From: Klebsiella electrica
GTDB taxonomy: Bacteria > Pseudomonadota > Gammaproteobacteria > Enterobacterales > Enterobacteriaceae
Length of the DNA: 64,000 nucleotides
Direction of reading: 5' to 3'
Assembly: GCF_006711645.1 (NCBI RefSeq)
Contig: NZ_CP041249.1
Span: 1-64,000, forward strand
Both the position numbers and the translations under genes were made by a program. Position 1 is the stretch's first letter. The number at the start of each line of letters is the position of its first letter. The notes below the pieces were generated by a model. It was not told the origin of the DNA. It made no database searches and worked only from the letters and a program-made list of their open reading frames with translations. Shown here one piece after another: positions 17,472 through 26,743 of the stretch.

Positions 17472-19670
17472 TTACTTAAGATGTTCCTGCAACCAGATGC
17501 GCGTACCTTCTGTTTCATATGCCTTTGCGCCATACCCTTTCGTAAGAAGGGACTCTGGTAAATACTCGTCAAATTTGTCTAAGTACTTTTCTGGAACATC
17601 TGCGGCAAGATCAAATGCAGATGGCAGGCCTGAAAACAGCATTTCTTTGAGCGCGTTCTGAACGGAAGCTACACTGGAGTTATCGATTTCTATAACACCA
17701 GAAAATGAATTTGCTTTAAAACCACAACGTATGAGTAAGGCTGTAATCGTATTCACAACTCTATCCCCCATCCAGGGAATTACATAACAGTGTTGCCCAC
17801 TCGAAATAAAATACTCATTTTGCAGGTTATAACGCAGAAAGTTACTACAACCTTCCTCAAATAGGCTTCTGGCGGCATAATCGGCATAATCTACTCTCTC
17901 GCTACCTATTGCTATGCGGTAATCACCTTCCCTATAGATAGCGAGCATTTCCTGACGAACGGCATCATGAACAGACATTCCCCCCCCACTAAATTGTGGT
18001 GGCTGACCGCCTTTGGTCGCCTCTACATAGATAACTTTTTTCTCTGTCTCGATCTCTGTCACTCTCCAGCGCCGCCCACCGAAGATGATGTGTTGATCTG
18101 GTAGCAGTGGGGAGTCCACAGGCACTGTTCCAAGGGTTCTGTTTCCGGTGACAATGCGGAACTCTTCTGGTGTGTTGAACACGGCATAAAACGTGTAATG
18201 GTTAGTCAGTTTCTCCCCCTCTGCCCCAACAACCATTTCTCCACTAGCGAGTTGAGTGAGCAGGCCACATGCCCCCATATGTTTAAGCAGGCTTTTGAAA
18301 TCGCCTATATCCACATTACGGAACGGGCCTGTTTGACATAGCTGTGACCAGAGTTGATCGGCACGAACTCCGCCCCATTGCGCGGTAATTGCAAGAATCT
18401 GGTGTAGCAGCGTGGAGTAATGCATCAGCCGGGAATCGGCAGGCTCAAACCATTGTTTAGAGATCATCAATCTGATCATTGCCATCGACTGGACCAAATG
18501 CAGCCGTAGGTGGTCAACGATACTGCTAGTCACAGTGAGCTCATTTTCTGTAATTAGCATTCTTAGAACTGATGGGGAGTCGCGTCGCCCAGAACGTCCC
18601 ATACGCTGACGCAGACTGGAAACAGTATGCGGAGGCGTAACTTGGATAACCGACTTAACCTTACCTATATCAATTCCCAACTCAAGCGTCATTGTACAAA
18701 CAGCTGTTGTGGGCAAATTTCCTTTCTGAAGACGAGTTTCAAGCGCTTCCCGTAATTCCTTGGCAAGGGAACCATGGTGGGGAAAGAATTCATTGGGAAC
18801 AATATGTTCCTCACACATGTCGCTCAGCGTGGCAGCAATGCTTTCAGTCCGCTTTCGACTGTTTGCAAAGACCAAATGAGAATCGCCACGGCAAAGTCTA
18901 AAAATGTCAGCGCAAACGTCATGTTCAGCTGAACTCTGAAGTTCTTCTTCTTTTTGGAGCACTCGCTCCAGATAACCTTTGACCTGTACCTGAAGAGTGG
19001 CCTCGCTCTTACTATCTGTAACAATTACGCAGGGTAGTCGTTTGTCCGGGCGCAAAAGTTCGGGCACTTTCTCCAGTTCCCCCAGCGTGGCACTCAACGC
19101 AACGCGGGGAATTGGATTTACCTGGCGTCCTAGCACATGGTCAATTCTGTTGAGCAGAGAAAGCAGCTGTACACCACGCTCTGAGCCAAGGAAAGCATGA
19201 AACTCATCAATAACGATGTATGCGACTGACGAAAACGCCTGTTTGAGCCAGCTCATTGAATTTATGAGCAAAGACTCAAGTGACTCAGGTGTAATCAGTA
19301 AAATGCCAGCAGGGTTTGTCCGAGCCTTCTTCTTTTTGCTTTGTGGTACATCCCCGTGCCAGGGAGTCACTGGCATTTCCAATACATCTCCAAGGCTCTC
19401 AAGACGACGGTACTGATCGTTAATCAATGCCTTCAACGGACTGATATAGACGATGCCAAATCCATTAGTGAGATCTGCAACTGCCGAACAGGCAGGAAGA
19501 AAGAAAGCCTCTGTTTTACCCGCTGCTGTGCCTGCACTGATTAGCACGTCTCGATCACGGGCTAAAATTGCCGGGATAGAACTCTCCTGCAAGGGCCTTA
19601 ATGTTGACCACCCCTGCTTGTAAATCCACTTACGGACGCGGGGATCGAGACTATCATAGGCACTGCTCAT
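17472..19670 (-). CDS. sngC: DEAD/DEAH-box helicase, Shango component SngC-like
   Basis: 732-residue superfamily 2 helicase of the Lhr/BrxHI-like kind. Visible motifs: Q-motif-like region (RPLQESSIPAIL), Walker A SAGTAAGKT (about 45-53), ITPESLE, Walker B DEFH (155-158), SATLGE, and motif VI QRMGRSGRRDSPS. It is the third gene of a leftward operon; its ATG overlaps the stop of the ATPase gene. With a TerB-domain protein and a BrxD-like ATPase it makes the gene set of the Shango anti-phage system. The helicase call is certain; the Shango label rests on the neighbourhood. Confidence 0.85.
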   Translation of the reverse strand: MSSAYDSLDPRVRKWIYKQGWSTLRPLQESSIPAILARDRDVLISAGTAAGKTEAFFLPACSAVADLTNGFGIVYISPLKALINDQYRRLESLGDVLEMPVTPWHGDVPQSKKKKARTNPAGILLITPESLESLLINSMSWLKQAFSSVAYIVIDEFHAFLGSERGVQLLSLLNRIDHVLGRQVNPIPRVALSATLGELEKVPELLRPDKRLPCVIVTDSKSEATLQVQVKGYLERVLQKEEELQSSAEHDVCADIFRLCRGDSHLVFANSRKRTESIAATLSDMCEEHIVPNEFFPHHGSLAKELREALETRLQKGNLPTTAVCTMTLELGIDIGKVKSVIQVTPPHTVSSLRQRMGRSGRRDSPSVLRMLITENELTVTSSIVDHLRLHLVQSMAMIRLMISKQWFEPADSRLMHYSTLLHQILAITAQWGGVRADQLWSQLCQTGPFRNVDIGDFKSLLKHMGACGLLTQLASGEMVVGAEGEKLTNHYTFYAVFNTPEEFRIVTGNRTLGTVPVDSPLLPDQHIIFGGRRWRVTEIETEKKVIYVEATKGGQPPQFSGGGMSVHDAVRQEMLAIYREGDYRIAIGSERVDYADYAARSLFEEGCSNFLRYNLQNEYFISSGQHCYVIPWMGDRVVNTITALLIRCGFKANSFSGVIEIDNSSVASVQNALKEMLFSGLPSAFDLAADVPEKYLDKFDEYLPESLLTKGYGAKAYETEGTRIWLQEHLK

Positions 19671-20983
19671 AATTTGAAGTTCGCCAGTCCGTCATCGTCA
19701 TCGCTTTCCTCTATAATGGCGTCATCCATTTCGCTGGGCCTGTCCTCTTCAATCGCCACACCCTCGATTAGTGTTTGCCAGTTCATCGTTCTGTTTTGTT
19801 CCAACACAGCCAGCATGTCCAGGAAACCTTTTATGGTATTACGGGGGGTACGGAAGTAAGCGTCTCCAATGGTTTTACTACAGTGATGCAGAAATCCAGT
19901 CAGTGCCTCATCTGGAACCAGATAATTCTCTGGATCTCCGCCTGCATAAACATGACGAAGATTTCTCAGTAAAATATACAGTTCCTCAGGGGTGAGGCTG
20001 GCAAGATGCAAAGTGGGAGACGAGTAGTCAATCACACCTGCTTTTTGCGCGAACCGATTTTCCGCCAGACGCGACTGGAGCGCCTCATAGCTGTAAAGAC
20101 CTTTGCGCGGATCGAAAAGGAACTCTGGCGTCCCCCCGAGGATAAAACCAATATTCTCGGCTGAGCCTTGCAGGCAGTCATTCAGGATCCGCAAAATCTG
20201 TTCGTAGTTCGCTGTTCTTGCTTGCGTATTATTCAGTTTAAAGAGGTTCACCATTTCGTCGAGGCTGATCAAAAGACCGGCATAGCCTGCCTGGCGGACA
20301 AAAAGGCCCATCAGCTTCAAAGAGTCATAGAATGAAGCGTCTGAGATAATAGTCCGAACGTCGAGATCGTTACGGGCATCAGTTTTAGTGGTGTACTCTC
20401 CCCGCAACCAGCGAATAGCATTGGATTTTAGTGTTTCGTTATCCTGCTCATGCCCGCGCCAGAATGAATCAATGACCTTCGCAAAGTCATATCCGCCGAC
20501 CATATCTGATAGTGCTGCCAGGCGTTTATGAATAACTGATGAAACCTCGGAGCCGTCCTTGTCAGCTTCCTTCCTTGCCTCCGTAACGAATCTTTCAACA
20601 ACGCTAAGTAACGCATTACCATCCGGCTTGTTTCTGGTGGACATGTTTTTCATAAGCTCAGAATAGAGATTACGAGCCTGACCTCCCGATGAGTGAATGC
20701 GTCTGTCAGGAGAAAGGTCTGCACTGATTGACACCAGCTTCTTCTCTAGCGCAATAGAGCGCACAACACTCAGAAAGAACGTTTTACCAGAACCATATTC
20801 ACCGATGATAAGTCTGAAGCTTGCACCACCGTCAGCAATCCTCTCAATATCCTGGTGGAGAGCGGTGATCTCATTCACGCGGCCAACCTGGATATGCTGA
20901 ATGCCTATCCTTGGCGTTACACCTGACTTAAGTGACTGAATAATAGCGTCGCGTTCTTTCACTCTTATACGTGTTACAGACAT
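19667..20983 (-). CDS. sngB: BrxD-like P-loop ATPase (DUF2791 family), Shango component SngB-like
   Basis: 438 residues. Walker A GEYGSGKTFF (61-70), Walker B GLLISLDEMVNL (Asp242, Glu243) and downstream AAA-like features fit the ATP-binding proteins called BrxD in BREX loci. In Shango it works with the TerB protein and the helicase to stop phage, mechanism not fully known. Second gene of the operon: 3 bp after the sngA stop and overlapping the sngC start by 4 nt, so the three are clearly co-expressed. The acidic C-terminus (DDAIIEESDDDDG) is notable. Confidence 0.82.
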   Translation of the reverse strand: MSVTRIRVKERDAIIQSLKSGVTPRIGIQHIQVGRVNEITALHQDIERIADGGASFRLIIGEYGSGKTFFLSVVRSIALEKKLVSISADLSPDRRIHSSGGQARNLYSELMKNMSTRNKPDGNALLSVVERFVTEARKEADKDGSEVSSVIHKRLAALSDMVGGYDFAKVIDSFWRGHEQDNETLKSNAIRWLRGEYTTKTDARNDLDVRTIISDASFYDSLKLMGLFVRQAGYAGLLISLDEMVNLFKLNNTQARTANYEQILRILNDCLQGSAENIGFILGGTPEFLFDPRKGLYSYEALQSRLAENRFAQKAGVIDYSSPTLHLASLTPEELYILLRNLRHVYAGGDPENYLVPDEALTGFLHHCSKTIGDAYFRTPRNTIKGFLDMLAVLEQNRTMNWQTLIEGVAIEEDRPSEMDDAIIEESDDDDGLANFKL

Positions 20984-20986
20984 TCA

Positions 20987-23296
20987 CTATCCCTCTAATT
21001 CTTTGGCAATTTCCAGGTCAACCCAGATATCATCATCGGCATCGTCCAGTACCGGAGCATCAACCACCGCATAGGACCAGTCATTAATCACCTCAAGCGC
21101 ACCGCCGAGCATCAAATTCAAATTTCCGCACAATTCTGTCGCCTCTTTCCGGGACCACTGTTCTTTCTCCAGCAAACTGCGATAAAGCTGGCTATGTGCG
21201 GAGTCTAGCCCCCCCGCCTCCGTTAATGAGGCTGGAGCGCTTTCTGGCTCTTCCGGTTCTTCTTCGGTGAAAATTGTGTTCAGCAATTTACGAACATCAT
21301 CCGTGGCAGATTCGTGGCGGGCAAGTACATTAGCATCCAGTGTGAACCCTACTGCTGGCTGATCAGTTGGTACAGACGAGACGAGATCATGTTCAGTTGC
21401 GGAATGCTGATGGATATTGCTCGAGACAGATGAGGGATCCAGCCCCAAAATTGAATAAATCTTCTCAAGCTGTTTGATTTCGGCAGGCGCTATTGTCCTA
21501 TCCGAACAGGCAACACTAACGATAACTTTACCCACAGCAGCTTTTTCCGCGGCCCCCATCAACTCAATCCTGCTTTTCATTCCTGTCATATTGGCTGGGG
21601 TATGAAGTTGCCACGTTAAATACGCATGTAGAGAGCATTTTTCATCATCGGTGAAGCCAGTATTGTTGTTGATGGCATTCTCAAGCACTTTCTGTTCAGC
21701 TTGATCAAGAGAATCGTCAATCAAGGCGACCATCGCCCCTAATCTGAGCGTCATTACTGCTGAGATAAATTCAGAAGAAGGTGAGAAGCGTCCACCTTCG
21801 GCGGCAGGGAATAGAACAAGTGTCCCATCAACATCCGCCTTCACATGGTGATAATACGGGTCAGGTGCCAGACCGTAACCCATCTTCAGAGCAAAGGCCT
21901 GCATCAAATCGGCCTCTTTTTTATTGATTTTATTGGGGCAACTGGCATTCATATGTGCCCAAAAATCAGCAACTGAGACTAATCCCTCCTTGACGAGGAT
22001 CGCCTCATCAGCCCAGCGTTTGAATGAGCTTAATATTTTTTCTGCGCTTTCATTAACGATCTCTGAAGGGAGCAACATTATTGCAGCCGTATCATTGACT
22101 GACGTACCTTTCCTACCAAGGTAGCGACTATAAGCATCAAGTTCATCCGTACATATGTCGGCAAGAGTCATAATTTTCTGGACAGGGCTCTTCAACGCAC
22201 TTGGATCAGGCAGGTCGGGAACAGGAAGTCGAACACCTCGCAAACTAGGACTTGCTGGTGTGTAATCTAACCTTAGGCGCGTTTTATTCGCCTTAACGAC
22301 CATCCCTTCACCATATTTGAGGGTGTAACGCCGTTTGAAAAGCGCAGCAAACTCTTTAGCACAGCGGCGAGCCGGGGTACGCAGCGAATACTCGGTGTGG
22401 TTTATTACCCAGTTCAACGCCAGTTCAGCTGATACAGGCACTCCTTCATGTACAGTTTTTGCCAGAGCCAGCTTAAATTGCATGCTATTGCTGAAACCTG
22501 AATTGCTATCGTGCTCAGTGGCTAAGCCCATGTTCGTGCGCAGAATAGACATGGCTTCGAGTAACTGGGCCGAATATCCACGGAATGATCGATTCTCAAT
22601 GAATACCGATCTTAACCGAGCGACTTCATTGAACAGATTACGGAACTCAGCATCAGGGAATTTTGGGTCAGTGGAATCTACGAGCGCTTTTCTTTCCAGG
22701 CCGTAGAGGTAGATAAAAACATAGCCGATAGGACACGATGGATCAGACCTATCGCTGGCGAGCCAACTGACATACGCACCGCGTGCTTCTGGGGAAAGAG
22801 AGGAAAAACTGGGCCAGTATCCTAATGAACTGTCCTCGTAAAGATAAGGAGTAGGTTTTATCTTACATGTGTCATCAATTAATGATGCCTCATTTCCATC
22901 GTCATAATAGCCGCCTGATTCCTGACCGGAGGGCTTCATACGTTGCCCCAAGTAAATGTGGCCACCGCTAATTGCTACACCAGCTACAGTTATCATCTCA
23001 CCCGGGAGTACCCATCGAGCCAGTGCACCTGCTGACTTTGAGGTGTTCCGGTTATGATTGGTTGTCACCCGAAGTTCAACACCCCGGCCACCGCTCAATG
23101 TAAAAGTTGCAAGGTTATCGTCTTCACTATCATCGTTTCGCACAACCGCCTCTTTATTCTTGATGTCGGCGAGCCACTCTTTTGGCGGTGCTTTCACGGG
23201 GCTTGAAGCATAAGACTTTGGAGATTTACGTTTTTTCTTTCTAAAAAACAACAAGTAAATTACTAAAATCGCAGCCAGAAACTTCAATAACTCCAT
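20987..23296 (-). CDS. sngA: TerB-domain membrane-anchored protein, Shango component SngA-like
   Basis: 769 residues from ATG 23296, chosen because TAAGG lies about 10 nt upstream; the longer frame to 23353 lacks a site. One N-terminal membrane segment (MELLKFLAAILVIYLLFF) is followed by a basic stop-transfer stretch (RKKKRKSPK), so the bulk is cytoplasmic. The middle resembles the TerB N-terminal region and the segment near 600-660 (GKVIVSVACSDRTIAPAEIKQLEKIY) a TerB domain, with a TerB-C-like acidic end. First gene of the operon. It may anchor the defence complex at the membrane. Confidence 0.8.
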   Translation of the reverse strand: MELLKFLAAILVIYLLFFRKKKRKSPKSYASSPVKAPPKEWLADIKNKEAVVRNDDSEDDNLATFTLSGGRGVELRVTTNHNRNTSKSAGALARWVLPGEMITVAGVAISGGHIYLGQRMKPSGQESGGYYDDGNEASLIDDTCKIKPTPYLYEDSSLGYWPSFSSLSPEARGAYVSWLASDRSDPSCPIGYVFIYLYGLERKALVDSTDPKFPDAEFRNLFNEVARLRSVFIENRSFRGYSAQLLEAMSILRTNMGLATEHDSNSGFSNSMQFKLALAKTVHEGVPVSAELALNWVINHTEYSLRTPARRCAKEFAALFKRRYTLKYGEGMVVKANKTRLRLDYTPASPSLRGVRLPVPDLPDPSALKSPVQKIMTLADICTDELDAYSRYLGRKGTSVNDTAAIMLLPSEIVNESAEKILSSFKRWADEAILVKEGLVSVADFWAHMNASCPNKINKKEADLMQAFALKMGYGLAPDPYYHHVKADVDGTLVLFPAAEGGRFSPSSEFISAVMTLRLGAMVALIDDSLDQAEQKVLENAINNNTGFTDDEKCSLHAYLTWQLHTPANMTGMKSRIELMGAAEKAAVGKVIVSVACSDRTIAPAEIKQLEKIYSILGLDPSSVSSNIHQHSATEHDLVSSVPTDQPAVGFTLDANVLARHESATDDVRKLLNTIFTEEEPEEPESAPASLTEAGGLDSAHSQLYRSLLEKEQWSRKEATELCGNLNLMLGGALEVINDWSYAVVDAPVLDDADDDIWVDLEIAKELEG

Positions 23297-23880
23297 GATA
23301 TATAACCTTAAAATCATTCCCCATTCACATTTGAAATGTGGTGGGGAATGCATGGCAAGTGGATTAATCTCAAAATAATACTTCTAAATTGCGGGGGTTA
23401 AAAGCAAATGACAATTAAAATTAAGTTATTGATTTTAATGTTAAATATTTTAATAATGTATTTAACCAGCAGTGAAAATTAAAGGTTTTAAAACCTGTTA
23501 GGCCATTTTCCTCTAAATGATGTTGTACTACTGCTACGTTAATATGCGAGCAAATGTAGTGCGGATGCACATCTGCCCCTTTTATCATGATACTTACCTA
23601 TTCGCTGAGAATGTCGGCAACTTTATAGCAGGGAAGTTTTTAGAGATTATACCATCTCGAACTTCCGTTTATCGCTCAAAGCAGACTGTCAGATTTGATT
23701 GTGTGCTGCCAGTGAAAACCGTCAGATCAGGTTTGGGCTAATACAGGTGACGCGCTCCTCTTTATCCTGTCACTGCATTATCGACCTTAAATCCTTTGTC
23801 TCCCTGATACGGTTTTCTGACAGGGTGAGTATCTCCTCCTGCTGCTTTCTCTCTTCTTCCGTTTCTTTCTGACTGGCGAG
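23297..23880. other. AT-rich intergenic region, promoter area of the defence operon and right edge of the island
   Basis: The stretch 23340-23470 is strongly AT-rich and should hold the promoter of the leftward sngABC operon. The stretch 23520-23740 holds a 74-codon frame that I do not trust. From about 23750 the sequence becomes GC-rich and pyrimidine-rich (CTCCTCCTGCTGCTTTCTCTC near 23831) and leads into Frpo-like copy B. Confidence 0.5.
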
Positions 23881-23890
23881 GCCCGGCGAC

Positions 23891-24475
23891 ACCTTCGGCT
23901 CCCGACCGCTGCGCGTCCGGTCGTCGAGCCATACTCCGCTAACCGCGAAAGGATGCGGTAAGCTCCGCCGAACCCGCCAGGCGGTTTCGGGCCTGCCGGC
24001 TGGTGTCTGATGTCTGATGTCTGATGTCTGACGTCAACGGCAGGCTTGCAGCATCCCTGTCAGGATGCGCCGCCCTTTTACGCGCCGTGGCCTGCGCTTT
24101 TCGCACCCCGGCAAACGGCCGCCGGGCTGTAAGGGGCAACGCCGTTTCGCTCGTCGCGCCCCGTCGTTGCCGGGGTGCCTGCCCTGGTGTTCCGTGCGCC
24201 CTTTCACCGTTTAAGACCCTTCGCCCGGGAATATCCCGCCACAAACCGCCTGGCTGTCCAGTACCGCTGATGCTCTCCGGCGACATTTTTTGCCGAAAAC
24301 CCGACAAATAATGTCGCCTCCGTACCGGACATCTGCACCGGCCCGTGTCTGTTCTTTCCCGTTGCGGCGAAGGTTCTCAAACGGGTGAGGTTCACAACCC
24401 GGAAACAACCGGCAGGCACCCCACGAAACGTCAACACCGCGACGAATGAAACTCAACGGGTGATGTTCTTTAAAA
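23891..24475 (+). promoter_or_regulatory. Frpo-like leader, copy B
   Basis: Shares its first ~240 nt closely with copies A and C, then has a divergent middle, then the common end (TTGCGGCGA, CTCAAACGGGTGAGGTT, ACTCAACGGGTGATG). The divergent middle still folds: GGCGACATT ... AATGTCGCC (about 24278-24327) replaces the GTCCAGGG hairpin of the other copies. The TCTGATG motif is repeated more often here than in A or C. It is followed 14 nt later by the next gene. Confidence 0.65.
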
Positions 24476-24489
24476 ATCAGGAGGAAAAA

Positions 24490-24717
24490 ATGCAGACACA
24501 GGCGATGCGTGTTTATCAGATCACCTTTACCGGACGCGACGCAAAAGGCGTTATTCCGATGTTTACCCGCGTGAAAGCCATGACCGGAAAGGGTGCGATT
24601 AAGGCGTTTATTGAGCGTTACAAACCTGTTCAGGGCTGGTTTCTGGGCGATCCCGAAGACATTACCGACAACGTGCAAAAGGAGGCAGAAGAAGCAGAGA
24701 GCAAAACGCAGAGATGA
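24490..24717 (+). CDS. Small hypothetical protein at the head of a leading-region block
   Basis: 75 residues, not recognised. ATG 24490 has a strong ribosome binding site (AGGAGG); a longer frame from 24385 would run through the leader. Beta-rich start (MRVYQITFTGRDAKGVIPMFTRVKAMTG), then a helical acidic C-terminus (DITDNVQKEAEEAESKTQR). As the first gene behind Frpo-like copy B it should be expressed very early in the recipient, which makes it a candidate anti-defence or establishment protein. Confidence 0.65.
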   Translation: MQTQAMRVYQITFTGRDAKGVIPMFTRVKAMTGKGAIKAFIERYKPVQGWFLGDPEDITDNVQKEAEEAESKTQR

Positions 24718-24720
24718 AAA

Positions 24721-24740
24721 AAGCCGGGTAAACCCGGCTT
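24721..24740 (+). terminator. Hairpin terminator-like element
   Basis: Perfect palindromic stem AAGCCGGGT / ACCCGGCTT, four bases after the stop of the preceding gene and preceded by an A-run; only a short T stretch follows. Confidence 0.55.
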
Positions 24741-24809
24741 GTTCCACGCCGCAGAAATCGCAGCAACGATTTTTTGCGGCTTCATTAACTACCAAAGGAA
24801 GTTAACTCA

Positions 24810-25040
24810 ATGATCCTTTCTATTGTTTCACCGTCTGACGGCGCTGTAAAGCCCCGCCGTCATTCACGCATCCCCCGCGTCGATATTCCCGCGCCGGAAA
24901 TTGACCCCACGCTCAGGGCATTCGGGCGGCATATCGCAAAAAGCATACGAAAGGGGCGTGGTGTTCACATCCCCGCGATGAAAAACGCCGATTTTGGTCA
25001 GGTGCTCCGCACCCTCGAACTGACACGCGCCTTTAACTAA
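24810..25040 (+). CDS. Small basic hypothetical protein
   Basis: 76 residues, not recognised. ATG 24810 is preceded by AAAGGAAG. Basic, with the segment KPRRHSRIPRVDIPAPEIDPTL then FGRHIAKSIRKGRGVHIP. No membrane segments. Second gene of the block behind Frpo-like copy B; a GC hairpin follows it. Confidence 0.6.
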   Translation: MILSIVSPSDGAVKPRRHSRIPRVDIPAPEIDPTLRAFGRHIAKSIRKGRGVHIPAMKNADFGQVLRTLELTRAFN

Positions 25041-25048
25041 CCAGGTGA

Positions 25049-25068
25049 GCCGCTCCGAAAGGGGCGGC
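25049..25068 (+). repeat. Intercistronic GC hairpin before the DUF4942 gene
   Basis: GCCGCTCC-gaaa-GGGGCGGC, 8-bp stem with one G-T pair, followed by the AGCAGGAGGA ribosome binding site. Confidence 0.65.
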
Positions 25069-25088
25069 AACAGCAGCAGGAGGACATC

Positions 25089-25964
25089 ATGAATCACACC
25101 ACCACACAGGCGGTCAGCGTCGACATTACCCCCCATAGCGGCGCGGGAGAGGTCATCCCGTCTTTGCCCGTCGAGCGCATTGTGGCGCAGCGAAACAGCG
25201 GCGTGACGGCGTTTCTGGAAGCCATAAGGCTGCTGCGCGAGGCGCAGAAACTCATTTTTGAAGCATCCGGGCGAGGGTGGATCTCCGGCATGACCGACAT
25301 CATCGAACGCAGCCTGTCAGCCGACCGCAGCACCACGCGGGAAGCCGCCTTAAAACGCAGTATCTGCCGTTATGCCGATCGCGACATCTGGACGCGCCTG
25401 ATGAATGACACGGGCATGTTTACGCTGATGAGCGAGGCGCAGCGCAAGGAGTGGGACACGCAGCTCTACAGCGACGACTGCCCCGAAATTACACTCGACA
25501 ACGTGATCGCCACGTTCCGGGCGCTTAACGCCAGCAAGGGAGAAACGTTTGAGCAGGGCGTGATCGACGTGTTCCGCAACCTCTCATGGGACTATAAAAC
25601 GCATAACCCGTGCCTGCTGGGAAAGAAAATTATCATTGATGGTGTCCTGGACAATCATCGCGGGCTGTATTTTTCTGTGCGCACGTATGCACAGAACCGC
25701 ATCGATGACCTTGCCCGCCCGTTCTGGTTACTCGACGGAAAGACCATACCCGACAATCGCGTCTCAGAGGGGGCAAACCTGAGCGCGTTTATCAGCCAGG
25801 GCGGCGCGGCGAGTGTGGGCGAGGTGTTCACGTGTGAGTATTTCACGGTACGCACATACAAAAAAGGCTCCGCGCACGTCACCTTTACACGGCCTGACCT
25901 GGTGGAGAAGGTGAACGACATTATCGCGCGGCACTATCCGGGGGCGCTGCCGCCGGTGGTCTGA
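25089..25964 (+). CDS. DUF4942-family protein
   Basis: 291 residues resembling the DUF4942 family of plasmid and phage-associated proteins (YADRDIWTRLMNDTGMFTLM, then FRALNASKGETFEQGVIDVFRNLSWDYKTHNPCLLGKKIII). Biochemical role unknown. Strong ribosome binding site (AGGAGGA). It is the largest and last gene of the block behind Frpo-like copy B. No signal or membrane segments; probably cytoplasmic. Confidence 0.8.
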   Translation: MNHTTTQAVSVDITPHSGAGEVIPSLPVERIVAQRNSGVTAFLEAIRLLREAQKLIFEASGRGWISGMTDIIERSLSADRSTTREAALKRSICRYADRDIWTRLMNDTGMFTLMSEAQRKEWDTQLYSDDCPEITLDNVIATFRALNASKGETFEQGVIDVFRNLSWDYKTHNPCLLGKKIIIDGVLDNHRGLYFSVRTYAQNRIDDLARPFWLLDGKTIPDNRVSEGANLSAFISQGGAASVGEVFTCEYFTVRTYKKGSAHVTFTRPDLVEKVNDIIARHYPGALPPVV

Positions 25965-26179
25965 TGCACTGGCGGGGGATTCGCTCCCCCGTCACTGTCT
26001 GACCGTCCGCCGAAAACCTGCCTGCGGCGCGTGACATGGCTGCGCTGACGCGCCGCCACGGCCACTCTGTCACAGGACAGGTATTCCTGTTTCGGGCTGA
26101 CTCTGGCTGTTCTGCTGATATCTTCCCCTGTTCCATTCTCTCTTCTGCTGTTTCTTTCTGACAGGCCAGACCCGGGGAC

Positions 26180-26715
26180 ACCTTCGGCTCCCGACCGCTG
26201 CGCGTCCGGTCGTCGAGCCACACTCCGCTAACCGCGAAATGACGCGGTAAGCTCCGCCGAACCCGCCAGGCGGTTTCGGGCTATCGCTAGTGTCTGATGT
26301 CTGACGTCAACGGCAGGCTTGCAGCATCCTTGTCAGGATGCGCCGCCCTTTTACGCGCCGTGGCCTGCGCTCCCTGCATCCCGGCAAACGGCCGCCGGGC
26401 TGTAAGGGGCAACGCCGTTTCGCTGCCGCTTCTCCGACGTTGCGGCGGGTTCCTGCTCTTTCCTTACCTGGTGCCGTTTCACCCCTTTGAGTCCATTCGC
26501 CGGGGCTGAGACAAGCACAGTCGCTGTCAGCCGTCCAGGGTAAATGGCACGCGGTAAACCGCGCCCTGGACATCTGACAGCGACGGTGCTCGTTTACGCC
26601 CTTGCGGCGAACGGCTCTCAAACGGGTGAAGGTAACAACCAGGGGAACAGAGCAGCAGGTCCCCGCAAAACGTCAAAACCGCGGCCCGGCAACTCAACGG
26701 GTGATGGTTTTAAAA
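26180..26715 (+). promoter_or_regulatory. Frpo-like leader, copy C
   Basis: Nearly the same as copy A over its whole length (about 536 nt), including the bulged hairpin GTCCAGGG ... CCCTGGAC (about 26532-26571), the TTGCGGCGAACGGCTCTCA motif and the CTCAACGGGTGATGG end. A pyrimidine-rich tract (TTCCATTCTCTCTTCTGC, near 26130) precedes it. The strong match with A and weaker match of B in the middle suggest recent duplication or gene conversion between A and C. Confidence 0.65.
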
Positions 26716-26743
26716 CCTGAAAGTCAGAAAAAGGAAAACACTC

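Noticed and set aside
23517..23741. 74-codon frame right of the defence operon
   Set aside because: No ribosome binding site, spans the composition boundary, product unconvincing.
24024..26509. Two frames with the same start MSDVNGRLAASLSGCAALLR in Frpo-like copies B and C
   Set aside because: The similarity is explained by the DNA repeat; the frames diverge after the shared DNA, lack ribosome binding sites, and copy A has no equivalent frame.
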